A DNA stretch of 14,285 nucleotides. Origin: an uncultured Lachnospiraceae bacterium (GTDB lineage: Bacteria > Bacillota > Clostridia > Lachnospirales > Lachnospiraceae). Positions within the stretch are counted from its first letter, which is position 1, and each line of letters opens with the position of its first letter. Both the position numbers and the translations under genes were made by a program. The stretch covers positions 1 to 14,285 of the forward strand of contig CAMWLB010000038.1 of the NCBI GenBank assembly GCA_947174985.1, in the 5' to 3' direction. The notes beneath the pieces are model-generated. The model saw only the letters and a list, made by a program, of their open reading frames with translations. It was not told the DNA's origin and ran no database searches. Below, piece after piece: positions 7,120 through 14,285 of this stretch.

Positions 7120-8253
7120 ATGAGAAAGAAAGCGACAAACATGGGTAAAAAGAAAATTGCCTTTTACTGCGGTTCCCTGATAAAAGGGGGTGCCGAAAGG
7201 GTATTTGTAAATCTGGCGGAATACTTTTATAAAGAAGGCTATGACGTATGCATGATAACACAGTACAAGAAGGAAGACGAGTATGTTATCAGCCCTGCGA
7301 TTGAAAGGGTGCTGTCCGATTTGACGGAGGAGGAAACTGGAAAAAGCCGTATCCGCAATTTTTTTTGCAGATTTCAAAAGCTGCGGCGCATACTAAAAAC
7401 AGTCAGGCCGGATATTGTTCTGACTTGTACGGCAAAGAGTAATTTTATGGCGATGGCGGCAAGTACTTTTTTGAAAACCCGAGTGGTGGTTTCCATAGTT
7501 GGCGACCCTAAGATGGAATATTACACGAAGGCTATGCGCCTGATTGCAAAGACATACTTTCGCTTTGCGGATGGCATTGTGTTTCAGACAAAGGAGGCAA
7601 GAGCCTTTTTCCCTAAATATATACAAAAGAAATCAGTTATTCTGTCCAATGCCTTGAATCCACAGTTTCTGCGGGAGAGGTATGCTGGAGAGCGCAAAAA
7701 GGAGATTGTGGCGGTAGGCAGGCTGGACGACAATAAAAATCACGAGATGCTAATCAGAGCTTTTGCACAGATAGCAGATAAATTTCCGGACTATAAGCTG
7801 ACTGTTTTCGGGGACGGGGAGAGTCGCGGGAAGCTGGAAGCTTTGATTGCAGAAGAAGGACTTTCGGAGCGTGTGTTTCTGCCGGGTGTGACGGCAGATG
7901 TGGCAGGTGATATTGAAAGGGCAGCATTGTTTGTTCTCCCATCAAATACTGAGGGGATGCCCAATACTCTGCTGGAGGCGATGGCGCTTGGGTTGACCGT
8001 TATTTCGACGGACTGTCCCTGCGGTGGTCCGCGGGAACTGATTACGCAGGGAGAAAATGGATTGTTAATTCCTGTGGGAGACATAAAGGCGCTTTCGGAG
8101 GCGATGGACAAGGTGTTGTCGAATCCGGCGGATGCTGAAAAAATGGGACGGAATGCGTGGAAGCTGCAGGAAAAGCTGAAGCCTGAGGTGACGAATCAAA
8201 GCTGGAAGAATTACTTTGAAGGGGTGCTGGCAAGGCGGAACAGTATGAGGTAG
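7120..8253 (+). CDS. GT4 family glycosyltransferase
   Basis: A 377-residue GT-B enzyme of family GT4, cytoplasmic or peripheral at the inner membrane, expected to add one sugar to a lipid-linked oligosaccharide. The N-terminal acceptor domain carries IAFYCGSLIKGGAER at about residues 13-27. The donor domain has VAVGRLDDNKNH, a GDG turn in VFGDGES, and the E-x7-E motif Glu278/Glu286 in EGMPNTLLE, followed by STDCPCGGPRELI and the phosphate-site run NGLLIPVGD. Length is normal for one GT4. The ATG at 7120 follows AGGA (7107-7110) by nine bases; ATG 7141 (MGKKKIAF) would give a more typical N-terminus but has a weaker ribosome site. The donor-domain pattern (CGGPREL) is like that of many capsule GT4 enzymes with unknown donors, so no sugar can be assigned. 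Confidence 0.92.
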   Translation: MRKKATNMGKKKIAFYCGSLIKGGAERVFVNLAEYFYKEGYDVCMITQYKKEDEYVISPAIERVLSDLTEEETGKSRIRNFFCRFQKLRRILKTVRPDIVLTCTAKSNFMAMAASTFLKTRVVVSIVGDPKMEYYTKAMRLIAKTYFRFADGIVFQTKEARAFFPKYIQKKSVILSNALNPQFLRERYAGERKKEIVAVGRLDDNKNHEMLIRAFAQIADKFPDYKLTVFGDGESRGKLEALIAEEGLSERVFLPGVTADVAGDIERAALFVLPSNTEGMPNTLLEAMALGLTVISTDCPCGGPRELITQGENGLLIPVGDIKALSEAMDKVLSNPADAEKMGRNAWKLQEKLKPEVTNQSWKNYFEGVLARRNSMR

Positions 8254-8257
8254 AGGA

Positions 8258-9328
8258 TTGAAAATTATTGAAAACTATTGTCCGAAAAGGATTCCTTTGG
8301 AAGAACAGAATGAAGTGATTTCTGTGGCGGTTGCAGTATATAATGTTGCGGCCTATTTGGACAGGGCGATTATTTCGCTCATAAATCAAACTTACCAGAA
8401 TTTAGAGATTATTTTAGTAGATGATGGGTCAACAGATTGCTGCGCAGAAATATGTGACAGATATGCAGCACAGGATAAAAGGATTAAGGTAATACACAAA
8501 GAGAACGGAGGACTGTTTACAAGCCGGAATGTCGGCATTGAAAATGCTACGGGTACGTATCTTGCATTTTTAGATGGAGACGACTGGATAGAAGAGGATA
8601 TGTATGAGAAAATGCTCAGCGCAATGCGGGAGCATGGTGCAGAGCTTGCAGTCTGCCGTTATAAGTGGGTTTATGCAGATAGAACGGTAGACCTTTCTAC
8701 AGGAAAAGCGGCCGTTATGGAAGGACAGGAAATGCTTGCCAAGTATCTGGAAGAGGATGATGCGTTCCAGATACAAAATGCAGCATGGAATAAGTTATAC
8801 AGGCGTTCTCTTGTAGGTAACTTACGTTTTCCAAAGCGTTTGTATGAGGATATGCTTTATACAATACAGCTTTTAAATAAACTGTCTAAGAGTATATATC
8901 TGGATAGGGCGTACCATAATTATGTCTGTGACCGAAATACCAGTATTATGAATATGGGTATCAATGAAAAAATTTTTACTGATTTGATTCCGAACTTATA
9001 TGATAGAAGTGCATTTCTAAGGCAAATCAAAAGAGAGGATTTGGCACTTTTACAAGATTATTTTATGTATAAGCGTATATTACTTTTTTATACAGCTACA
9101 TCTCGCAGTAAAAATCCATACAAGAAAAAATATATGAAACTGCTAAAAGATAAACTCAGGGAACCTGATAAGAGCAGTTATGCTGCGATATTTTCCATTC
9201 CGCAGGCCAATCCGCGCGAGTATCAGAAACTGAAGATTTTTTTGTTTTCTCCACAGCTCTACCTGCTGGCGATGTGGCTGAATGATAAGATTGTAGTACC
9301 AATCAAGACGAAGAGGGTGAAAAAATAA
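8258..9328 (+). CDS. GT2 family glycosyltransferase, AT-rich, non-ATG start
   Basis: A GT-A enzyme of family GT2, 356 residues from the TTG at 8258. The catalytic domain (about 20-230) shows SVAVAVYNVAAYLDRAI, VDDGSTD at 54-60, HKENGGLFTSRNVGIENA, and the metal-binding DGDD at 106-109. A later NAAWNKLYRR and RLYEDM (about 170-195) resembles the acceptor side of capsule GT2 enzymes. The C-terminus is rich in Tyr, Lys and Leu and has no confident membrane span. There is no in-frame ATG near the start: TTG 8258 has GAGG (8247-8250) seven bases upstream, while GTG 8315, just before the first strand, is the alternative. Bases 8881-9180 are about 31% G+C by hand count, against about 50% in a 60-base sample (5401-5460) of the GT4-GT4 gene, hinting at separate origin. 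It would transfer one sugar from a nucleotide donor; which is unknown. Confidence 0.9.
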   Translation: MKIIENYCPKRIPLEEQNEVISVAVAVYNVAAYLDRAIISLINQTYQNLEIILVDDGSTDCCAEICDRYAAQDKRIKVIHKENGGLFTSRNVGIENATGTYLAFLDGDDWIEEDMYEKMLSAMREHGAELAVCRYKWVYADRTVDLSTGKAAVMEGQEMLAKYLEEDDAFQIQNAAWNKLYRRSLVGNLRFPKRLYEDMLYTIQLLNKLSKSIYLDRAYHNYVCDRNTSIMNMGINEKIFTDLIPNLYDRSAFLRQIKREDLALLQDYFMYKRILLFYTATSRSKNPYKKKYMKLLKDKLREPDKSSYAAIFSIPQANPREYQKLKIFLFSPQLYLLAMWLNDKIVVPIKTKRVKK

Positions 9329-9329
9329 T

Positions 9330-10214
9330 ATGCTGATGCTGCAAATGACAGGCGGTATGGGGAATCAAATGTTTGTATATGCCCTGTATAAGGCGCTGGG
9401 GAATCTGGGAAAACAAGTATGCATTGAAGATTTTACCCACTATAAAGACATTGGCAGAAAAGATAATCTGCTGGAGAAAATTTTTGATTTCACATATAGA
9501 AAGGGAGAACGTGCGGAATATAACAGGCTGACAGATTCTTCTCTTTTGCCTTGGAAGCGTGTCAGGCGAAAGTTGTTTGGAAGAGGCGGCAGTATTTATC
9601 AGGAGAAGGACGCCATTACCTTTGAGGAGGAAATCTTTGACAAAAAGGATGCATACTGTATCGGCTATTGGCAGAGCTTCCGATATTTTGAGAGCGTGGA
9701 GGAGCAGATTAGAAAGGATTTTTCTTTTGACTGGACAATTTTTTCACCAAAAGCGCAGGCTTACAGGGAGCAGATAGAAAATACCTGCTCTGTCAGTGTC
9801 CATATCAGACGTGGAGATTATCTGAATGAAAAATTTGCCGCTATATATGGCGGCATTTGTACGGAAGCCTATTACCGGAGCGCAATGGACTATTTCAGGG
9901 AGTATTTTCCGGAATGCCGCTTTTTCCTGTTTACAGATGATGCAGAGTGGGGAAGGCTTTATACGAAGGAAAATATGACGCTGGTGGACTGTGGCGGAAG
10001 TGATGGTGCGCATGTGGATATGGCGCTGATGAGTCTGTGCAGGCACAATATTATAGCAAACAGCAGCTTTAGCTGGTGGGGGGCGTGGCTGAACCGGAAC
10101 CCGAAGAAGAAGGTGGTGGCGCCGAAGCAGTGGCTGAATACATCTGAAGGACAGGACATCTTTTATAAGCTGTGCAATGTAAGGATAGATAAAGATGGAA
10201 GGAGAGTACAGTGA
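9330..10214 (+). CDS. Alpha-1,2-fucosyltransferase, family GT11
   Basis: A 294-residue GT-B enzyme expected to transfer L-fucose from GDP-fucose in alpha-1,2 linkage to a galactose-type acceptor in the growing oligosaccharide. All hallmark GT11 motifs are present: TGGMGNQMF at residues 7-15, the GDP-fucose-binding HIRRGDY at 158-164, FLFTDD, and ANSSFSWWGAWL from 243. Length matches bacterial GT11 enzymes. The start ATG 9330 is one base after the GT2 stop, with AGAGGGTGA upstream. The last four bases overlap the GTG of the ABC transporter (GTGA), a typical translational coupling. GDP-fucose synthesis genes are not in this window, so they must be elsewhere in the locus or genome. Regiospecificity (alpha-1,2) is the family norm, not shown by the sequence itself. 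Confidence 0.94.
   Translation: MLMLQMTGGMGNQMFVYALYKALGNLGKQVCIEDFTHYKDIGRKDNLLEKIFDFTYRKGERAEYNRLTDSSLLPWKRVRRKLFGRGGSIYQEKDAITFEEEIFDKKDAYCIGYWQSFRYFESVEEQIRKDFSFDWTIFSPKAQAYREQIENTCSVSVHIRRGDYLNEKFAAIYGGICTEAYYRSAMDYFREYFPECRFFLFTDDAEWGRLYTKENMTLVDCGGSDGAHVDMALMSLCRHNIIANSSFSWWGAWLNRNPKKKVVAPKQWLNTSEGQDIFYKLCNVRIDKDGRRVQ
10199..10204 (+). promoter_or_regulatory. Strong ribosome binding site for the ABC transporter
   Basis: AAGGAG lies six bases before GTG 10211 inside the end of the fucosyltransferase gene. It supports the GTG start and the 4-base overlap. Confidence 0.6.
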
Positions 10215-11959
10215 ATCCGAAGATATTTAAAAAGCTGGCTTGTATTTTAAATAAAAAAGAGCAGAAGCGAATCGTGGGTCTTGGTGTTCTGGTTCTGATT
10301 GGCGGTTTGTTGGAGATGCTTGGCGTATCCATGATTATACCGCTGGCGCAGGCTGTTATGGATACGGAGCGCATGCAGCAGAACAAATATGTGAAATGGG
10401 TCTGCGATTTGTTCCATATAGAGGACATGAATGTTTTCACCATACTGCTGTTAATCGCAGTTATTCTTGTGTTTGTGATAAAAAATAGTTATCTGCTGTT
10501 TCTTGCCTATATACAGGCGAAATTTGTAAACAGCAATCAGCACAAGGCAGGAAGTTATATGCTGGAGGAATATCTAAACCGTCCCTATGAATTTTATCTG
10601 AATGCGGATATTCCGACCATTTTCCGTATCCTTGACGGGGATATTCCCAAGGTATTTCAACTATTGTTTTCCCTCATCAGAATGGTGACGGAGCTGGTGG
10701 TGGCAGTCTGTCTGTTTGTCCTTCTAATGGTACTTGATCCGATGATGACCTTGCTGCTTCTGGTATTGTTTTTGGTGATGTCGCTTATTGTTGTGAAGGT
10801 ATTAAAGCCTGTTTTAAACAATATCGGCGAAGAAAATCAGGAAGTACAGAGTGTCGCAGGACGCTGGAGAACCAAAGCGGTATATGGAATTAAGGACGTG
10901 AAGGTCCTTGGCAGGGAAAGCTTTTTTGCTTCTTTTTATGAAAAGCACACCAGACGGGGCATGGAACTTACGGTGAAATACTCCGTGTTAAACAATATGC
11001 CGAGAACTATCATTGAGACGGTATGCATTGCAGGCGTGCTTGGGTACCTTGCAATCTGTATTGCTATGGGAGGCGATGTGAAGGAGCAGCTTACCTCGAT
11101 TGTAGCGTTTGCGGTTGCGGCGTTCCGCCTGATGCCCAGCATGAACCGTATCAATACCTATATGACGGATATCGCGTTTTTTGAGCCTTCTTTAAATTAT
11201 GTATATGACCATGTGGATTTTACAAAATATAAAGAAAACGGGAAATATGTGTGTACGCCGCCTGAAAATCCGGAGCCGGTTAAGATTGATGCGGATATTG
11301 TGTTAAAGGATATCTCTTACATGTATCCCAATACGGATAAAAAAATATTAGATCATGCGAATATGGTTATACCTTATGGCAAATCGGTCGGCGTAGTCGG
11401 TCCGTCGGGCGCAGGAAAATCCACGGTTATCGATATCTTTCTGGGGCTTCTGCAGGCGCAGGAGGGGAGTATATGCTGCGGAAAAAGGAATGTCATGGAT
11501 AATTATCCCTCATGGCTTAGTAATATCGGCTATATTCCGCAGTCGATTTACTTATCTGACGATTCTATCAGGGATAATATTGCTTTTGGCGTGGAAAAAG
11601 AGAAAATTGACGATGCGAGAGTATGGAAAGTGCTGGAGGAGGCGCAGATGAAAAAATTTGTGGAGGCACTTCCGGAAGGACTGGATACCTCTACCGGCGA
11701 CAGGGGCGTGCGCATCTCAGGCGGTGAAAGGCAGCGTCTTGGCATTGCAAGGGCATTGTATCACGACCCGGATATTCTGGTGTTTGACGAGGCGACCTCA
11801 GCGCTTGACAATGTCACGGAAGAAGCGGTTATGGAGGCGATTAACAGCTTCCATGGCAGAAAAACCATGGTTATCATTGCGCACAGGCTGAATACAATAG
11901 AAAAATGCGATGTTATCTACCGTGTGGAGAATGGAAAGATTACTGTGCAGGAGAAATAG
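10211..11959 (+). CDS. ABC half-transporter, PglK/MsbA-type lipid-linked oligosaccharide flippase
   Basis: A 582-residue fused permease-ATPase that should dimerise in the inner membrane. The membrane domain has hydrophobic stretches at about residues 21-45, 75-100, 155-200 (two helices) and 265-320 (two helices). The ATPase domain has Walker A GPSGAGKST at 397-405, the Q-loop region IGYIPQS, the signature SGGERQR from 503, Walker B ILVFDEATSALD around Asp526/Glu527, and the switch His558 in IIAHRL. All catalytic residues are intact. Length and arrangement resemble Campylobacter PglK (about 564 residues), which flips undecaprenyl-diphosphate heptasaccharide. Its position among glycosyltransferases supports an oligosaccharide substrate, but a lipid or peptide substrate cannot be excluded. 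It starts with GTG, overlaps the fucosyltransferase stop by 4 bases, and is followed 21 bases later by the GT11-like gene. Confidence 0.92.
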   Translation: MNPKIFKKLACILNKKEQKRIVGLGVLVLIGGLLEMLGVSMIIPLAQAVMDTERMQQNKYVKWVCDLFHIEDMNVFTILLLIAVILVFVIKNSYLLFLAYIQAKFVNSNQHKAGSYMLEEYLNRPYEFYLNADIPTIFRILDGDIPKVFQLLFSLIRMVTELVVAVCLFVLLMVLDPMMTLLLLVLFLVMSLIVVKVLKPVLNNIGEENQEVQSVAGRWRTKAVYGIKDVKVLGRESFFASFYEKHTRRGMELTVKYSVLNNMPRTIIETVCIAGVLGYLAICIAMGGDVKEQLTSIVAFAVAAFRLMPSMNRINTYMTDIAFFEPSLNYVYDHVDFTKYKENGKYVCTPPENPEPVKIDADIVLKDISYMYPNTDKKILDHANMVIPYGKSVGVVGPSGAGKSTVIDIFLGLLQAQEGSICCGKRNVMDNYPSWLSNIGYIPQSIYLSDDSIRDNIAFGVEKEKIDDARVWKVLEEAQMKKFVEALPEGLDTSTGDRGVRISGGERQRLGIARALYHDPDILVFDEATSALDNVTEEAVMEAINSFHGRKTMVIIAHRLNTIEKCDVIYRVENGKITVQEK

Positions 11960-11980
11960 GAACAGAGAAAGGAAAGGATT

Positions 11981-13015
11981 ATGGTCGGCACCGAATTTTT
12001 GGAAGGACAAGGATTGGGTAATCAGCTTTTCTGCTATGTGACGGCTCGAGCTATCGCGGAAGAAAACGGGTATGAATTTGCCACGGCAGGGCAGGAAAGG
12101 CTGGCGGTCAACATTCACAGCAGGAAAGGCATGTACTTTATGGACATGGATTTGGGACATGCTGTTACCGACCTTGAAAAGAAGAATTTTTCTGTCTATA
12201 GGGAGGCGGAAGTCAGGCTGTATATGGGAAATTCAAAGCATGATATAGAGCATGGCTGTTATGTCGCTGGTGCAGACGAGGGAATGTACCATATTGCAGA
12301 CAATACCCTGCTCTACGGCAACATGCAGGATGAGTCGTATTTTTATCGTTATGTGGACAGACTGAAGGACTGGCTCAGGGTCAGGCCGGAATATGAATCC
12401 TACGAGTACAGCCGCGAAAATTTATGTGTTATCAATATGCGTGGTGGGGAATATGCGGATAGTCCGGAGCTGTGCCTGCGCAAAAAATACTGGCTTGATG
12501 GCATGAAGAAAATGAAAGAAATCCGGCCGGATATGGAATTTATGATTGTGACGGACGATGTAAGGGAAGCGCAAAAAACGCTGCCGGGTATACCGGCGTA
12601 TCATTTCTCCATTGACAAGGATTATGTGATATTAAAAAACGCGCACTATCTTTTACTGTCAAATTCAACCTTCGCCTTTTTTCCCGCCTATACCAGCGAG
12701 ACGGTGAAGTTTGTGATAGCGCCGAAGTACTGGGCGCGCCACAATGTGTCGGATGGCTATTGGGCGAGTGCACAGAATATTTACGAGCGCTTTCATTACA
12801 TGGACAGGCGGGGAAGGCTCTTTACGGCAGAGGAATGCCGCAGTGAACTGGAGAGATATCAGGCGGTTTCGGGACGCTATAAACGCGTGGGTCAAAAACC
12901 ACAGGGAATTCGTTTATGGGCGTATGCGCTGCACAGCAAATACGTTTATGGCAGGTTTCGGCTGAGAAGGATTTGTAGAGGACTGCTAAGGCGGATAAGG
13001 CACGTGTCCAGATAG
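11981..13015 (+). CDS. Divergent GT11-like (fucosyltransferase-fold) putative glycosyltransferase
   Basis: A 344-residue protein not matching a named family outright, but with GT11 landmarks in the right order. GQGLGNQLF at 9-17 corresponds to GGMGNQMF. INMRGGEY at 151-158 sits where GT11 has HIRRGDY. FMIVTDD precedes a LSNSTFAFF segment (S227-F234) where GT11 has ANSSFSWWG, and VIAPKYWA matches VVAPKQWL. In the donor motif the His is Asn152, the second Arg is Gly155 and the Asp is Glu157; only Arg154 is kept from the basic pair. It may use another donor, be a slow or inactive relative, or be a distinct GT family. The C-terminal 50 residues are very Arg/Lys-rich, possibly for membrane contact. 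AAAGGA at 11968-11973 precedes the ATG by seven bases. It is 21 bases after the ABC gene and 17 before the membrane protein. Assignment rests on motif order only. Confidence 0.6.
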   Translation: MVGTEFLEGQGLGNQLFCYVTARAIAEENGYEFATAGQERLAVNIHSRKGMYFMDMDLGHAVTDLEKKNFSVYREAEVRLYMGNSKHDIEHGCYVAGADEGMYHIADNTLLYGNMQDESYFYRYVDRLKDWLRVRPEYESYEYSRENLCVINMRGGEYADSPELCLRKKYWLDGMKKMKEIRPDMEFMIVTDDVREAQKTLPGIPAYHFSIDKDYVILKNAHYLLLSNSTFAFFPAYTSETVKFVIAPKYWARHNVSDGYWASAQNIYERFHYMDRRGRLFTAEECRSELERYQAVSGRYKRVGQKPQGIRLWAYALHSKYVYGRFRLRRICRGLLRRIRHVSR

Positions 13016-13021
13016 AGGAGG
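13016..13021 (+). promoter_or_regulatory. Consensus ribosome binding site for the last gene
   Basis: AGGAGG directly follows the preceding stop codon. It is 8 bases from TTG 13030 and 11 from GTG 13033, so it fits either start but shows that a gene begins here with no ATG. Confidence 0.6.
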
Positions 13022-13032
13022 AAAAGGAATTG

Positions 13033-14285
13033 GTGAAAAGAAAAGCGCGCTTATGGTATACGGTATTGATTCTTGTGGAACTTGCGGCGTTGATTTACCT
13101 GATAAGCGGTTATACAAAAGAGAAGACAGTTATTGATATTCCCTATACGGACTTTATCGGAACCACGATACCGGATGACAGAGACGGCTGGTATGTAGAC
13201 GCCACTTTTCCTCTGGAACCATCGAAAATATTTGACTACACGCCGGACAAGCCTCTTAAAAAGGGTACTTACGATATCACTGTCCGTTATGAAACGGACT
13301 CGGAGAATAATACTTGTAGTGTGAAGGCAGGCACAAAAGGCTTTTGGGGGCTGCGCGCCGATACGGTGCATTTGTCTCCTAAAACGCAGGAAATGACCTT
13401 TATGATTTATCTCAATGAAGATGTGGAAAATTTTCGGCTTGAGACGTATTTTGGCGGAGAGGGTTACATGATAGTCAAGGGCTGTACCATCACGGAGACC
13501 AGAGCAGCTCTGCGGATACAGTTTACTGTGGCGGCATTTCTGTTTTTGCTGTTGGATATGTTTCTGCTGGCGAAGCAAAGGGGCTGGTTTAATAAGTTAT
13601 CCGCCCAAAGCCTGTATAGGCTGGCAGCGTTGACGGCAGTTACCTTTGCGGTATCCTATCCGCTGTTTTCCGGATACATTATGTCGGCAATTGACCTTAA
13701 TTACCATTTGATGCGAATTGACGGCGTTGCCGAAGGACTTTTAGCCGGACAGTTTCCGGTCAGAATTCAGCCTAACTGGATGTATGGGCATGGTTATCCG
13801 GCATCCGTTTTTTATGGTGATTTGTTTTTGTATTTTCCGGCAGTGCTGCGTCTGATTGGATTTCCCACAGTGTTTGCGTATTCTGTCTTTATGATTATCT
13901 GCAATTTTGCGACAGTATCGATTGCATATTGGTGCTTCCGAAAAATGGCAAAGGACGAAACAATAGGCATGCTGGCAGCGTTTTTGTATGTGTCGGCGCC
14001 GTATCGAATGACAAATCTTTACATTAGGGGAGATGTGGGGGAAATATGGGGAATGGTCTTTCTGCCATTACTTGTCTATGGAATTTATGCGGTGTTCTCT
14101 GACACGGAAGCAGAGCGGTATGACAAGCTTTGGATTCCCTTGGTAATCGGGTTTAGCGGAGTGCTGCAAACGCACATTCTTTCCGGTGCGCTTTACGGAG
14201 GATTTGTTTTGCTCGCGTGCGTTGTCTATGTGAGAAAAATTTTTGGAAAAGGGTGTTTCAAAACGTTTCTGGTGCTTGCAAAGAC
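13033..14285 (+). CDS. Polytopic membrane protein, PTPS-related/GT-C-like (3' partial)
   Basis: The frame is open to the window edge, giving about 417 residues. It starts at GTG 13033 or TTG 13030 after AGGAGG; no ATG lies near. An N-terminal membrane helix (about 8-25) is followed by a polar, probably extracytoplasmic stretch (about 26-160) with Cys at VRYETDSENNTCS. Helices follow at about 163-180 and 195-218. Then comes an outer loop with Asp221 and His225 in DLNYHLMR, GQFPVRIQPNW and GHGYPASVFYG, then further hydrophobic segments and YRMTNLYIRGDVGE. The D-x3-H loop, G-x-FP and Y-G-YP pattern resembles the polytopic family labelled 6-pyruvoyl-tetrahydropterin-synthase-related (a name unrelated to function) and GT-C glycosyltransferases that use lipid-phosphate sugars. 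In this locus a role in adding a side sugar or processing glycan outside the membrane is inferred. Family membership is moderately sure; activity is not. Confidence 0.75.
   Translation, partial: MKRKARLWYTVLILVELAALIYLISGYTKEKTVIDIPYTDFIGTTIPDDRDGWYVDATFPLEPSKIFDYTPDKPLKKGTYDITVRYETDSENNTCSVKAGTKGFWGLRADTVHLSPKTQEMTFMIYLNEDVENFRLETYFGGEGYMIVKGCTITETRAALRIQFTVAAFLFLLLDMFLLAKQRGWFNKLSAQSLYRLAALTAVTFAVSYPLFSGYIMSAIDLNYHLMRIDGVAEGLLAGQFPVRIQPNWMYGHGYPASVFYGDLFLYFPAVLRLIGFPTVFAYSVFMIICNFATVSIAYWCFRKMAKDETIGMLAAFLYVSAPYRMTNLYIRGDVGEIWGMVFLPLLVYGIYAVFSDTEAERYDKLWIPLVIGFSGVLQTHILSGALYGGFVLLACVVYVRKIFGKGCFKTFLVLAK

Noticed and set aside
6934..7377. 147-codon open frame on the minus strand
   Set aside because: It lies opposite the end of the deacetylase-like gene and the start of a well-supported GT4 gene and shows no recognisable domain.
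10069..10443. 124-codon open frame on the minus strand over the fucosyltransferase/ABC junction
   Set aside because: It is antisense to two genes with intact motifs, and its composition is that of a shadow frame.
13051..13578. 175-codon open frame on the minus strand
   Set aside because: It is antisense to the membrane-protein frame, which has a consensus ribosome site, a membrane helix at its start and coherent family motifs. The antisense protein has no recognisable features.

Overview
The window is a one-strand, tightly packed surface-polysaccharide (capsule, exopolysaccharide or glycan) biosynthesis cluster. Twelve protein genes, the first and last cut by the window edges, all lie on the + strand with short gaps or overlaps. 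Strong AGGA/GGAG-type Shine-Dalgarno sites, several TTG/GTG starts, moderate G+C and the protein flavour suggest a low-to-moderate G+C Firmicute, most likely a gut-type Clostridia/Lachnospiraceae bacterium. This taxonomic call is an inference; no rRNA or other marker gene is present.

Layout. Positions 1-2242 hold a nucleotide-sugar module: a TviB/WbpO-type UDP-N-acetylhexosamine 6-dehydrogenase (5' end missing) and a TviC/WbpP-type 4-epimerase, together expected to make UDP-GalNAcA (UDP-N-acetylgalactosaminuronic acid). Positions 2332-4012 hold a sugar-type formyltransferase and a DUF2334-type polysaccharide-deacetylase-fold protein. Positions 4005-6287 encode one 760-residue protein made of two complete GT4 glycosyltransferases joined head to tail. 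Positions 6337-7101 encode a second, unrelated-looking deacetylase-like protein. Positions 7120-9328 hold a GT4 and a GT2 glycosyltransferase, the latter clearly AT-rich. Positions 9330-10214 encode a GT11 alpha-1,2-fucosyltransferase, translationally coupled to an ABC half-transporter at 10211-11959 of the kind that flips lipid-linked oligosaccharides (PglK/MsbA type). Positions 11981-13015 encode a divergent relative of the GT11 fold with an altered donor-site motif. From 13033 to the edge is a polytopic membrane protein resembling the PTPS-related/GT-C group.

How the genes fit together (inference). UDP-GalNAcA and GDP-fucose supply the sugars. Five glycosyltransferase proteins, carrying six catalytic domains if the GT11-like protein is active, build a lipid-linked unit on the cytoplasmic face. 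The deacetylase-like and formyltransferase proteins, none with a signal peptide, would edit N-acyl groups in the cytoplasm, giving a possible N-formylated amino sugar. The ABC exporter would flip the product, and the membrane protein may add a sugar or process the chain outside. No GDP-fucose synthesis, Wzy polymerase, Wzx flippase, initiating phosphoglycosyltransferase or chain-length regulator is in the window; they may lie outside it.

No rRNA, tRNA, CRISPR, insertion sequence, convincing promoter or clear rho-independent terminator was found. The longest non-coding gap is 89 bases (2243-2331). The most unusual points are the GT4-GT4 fusion, the divergent GT11-like protein, the adjacent formyltransferase and deacetylase genes (both with substituted catalytic-site residues), and the compositional dip in the GT2 gene.
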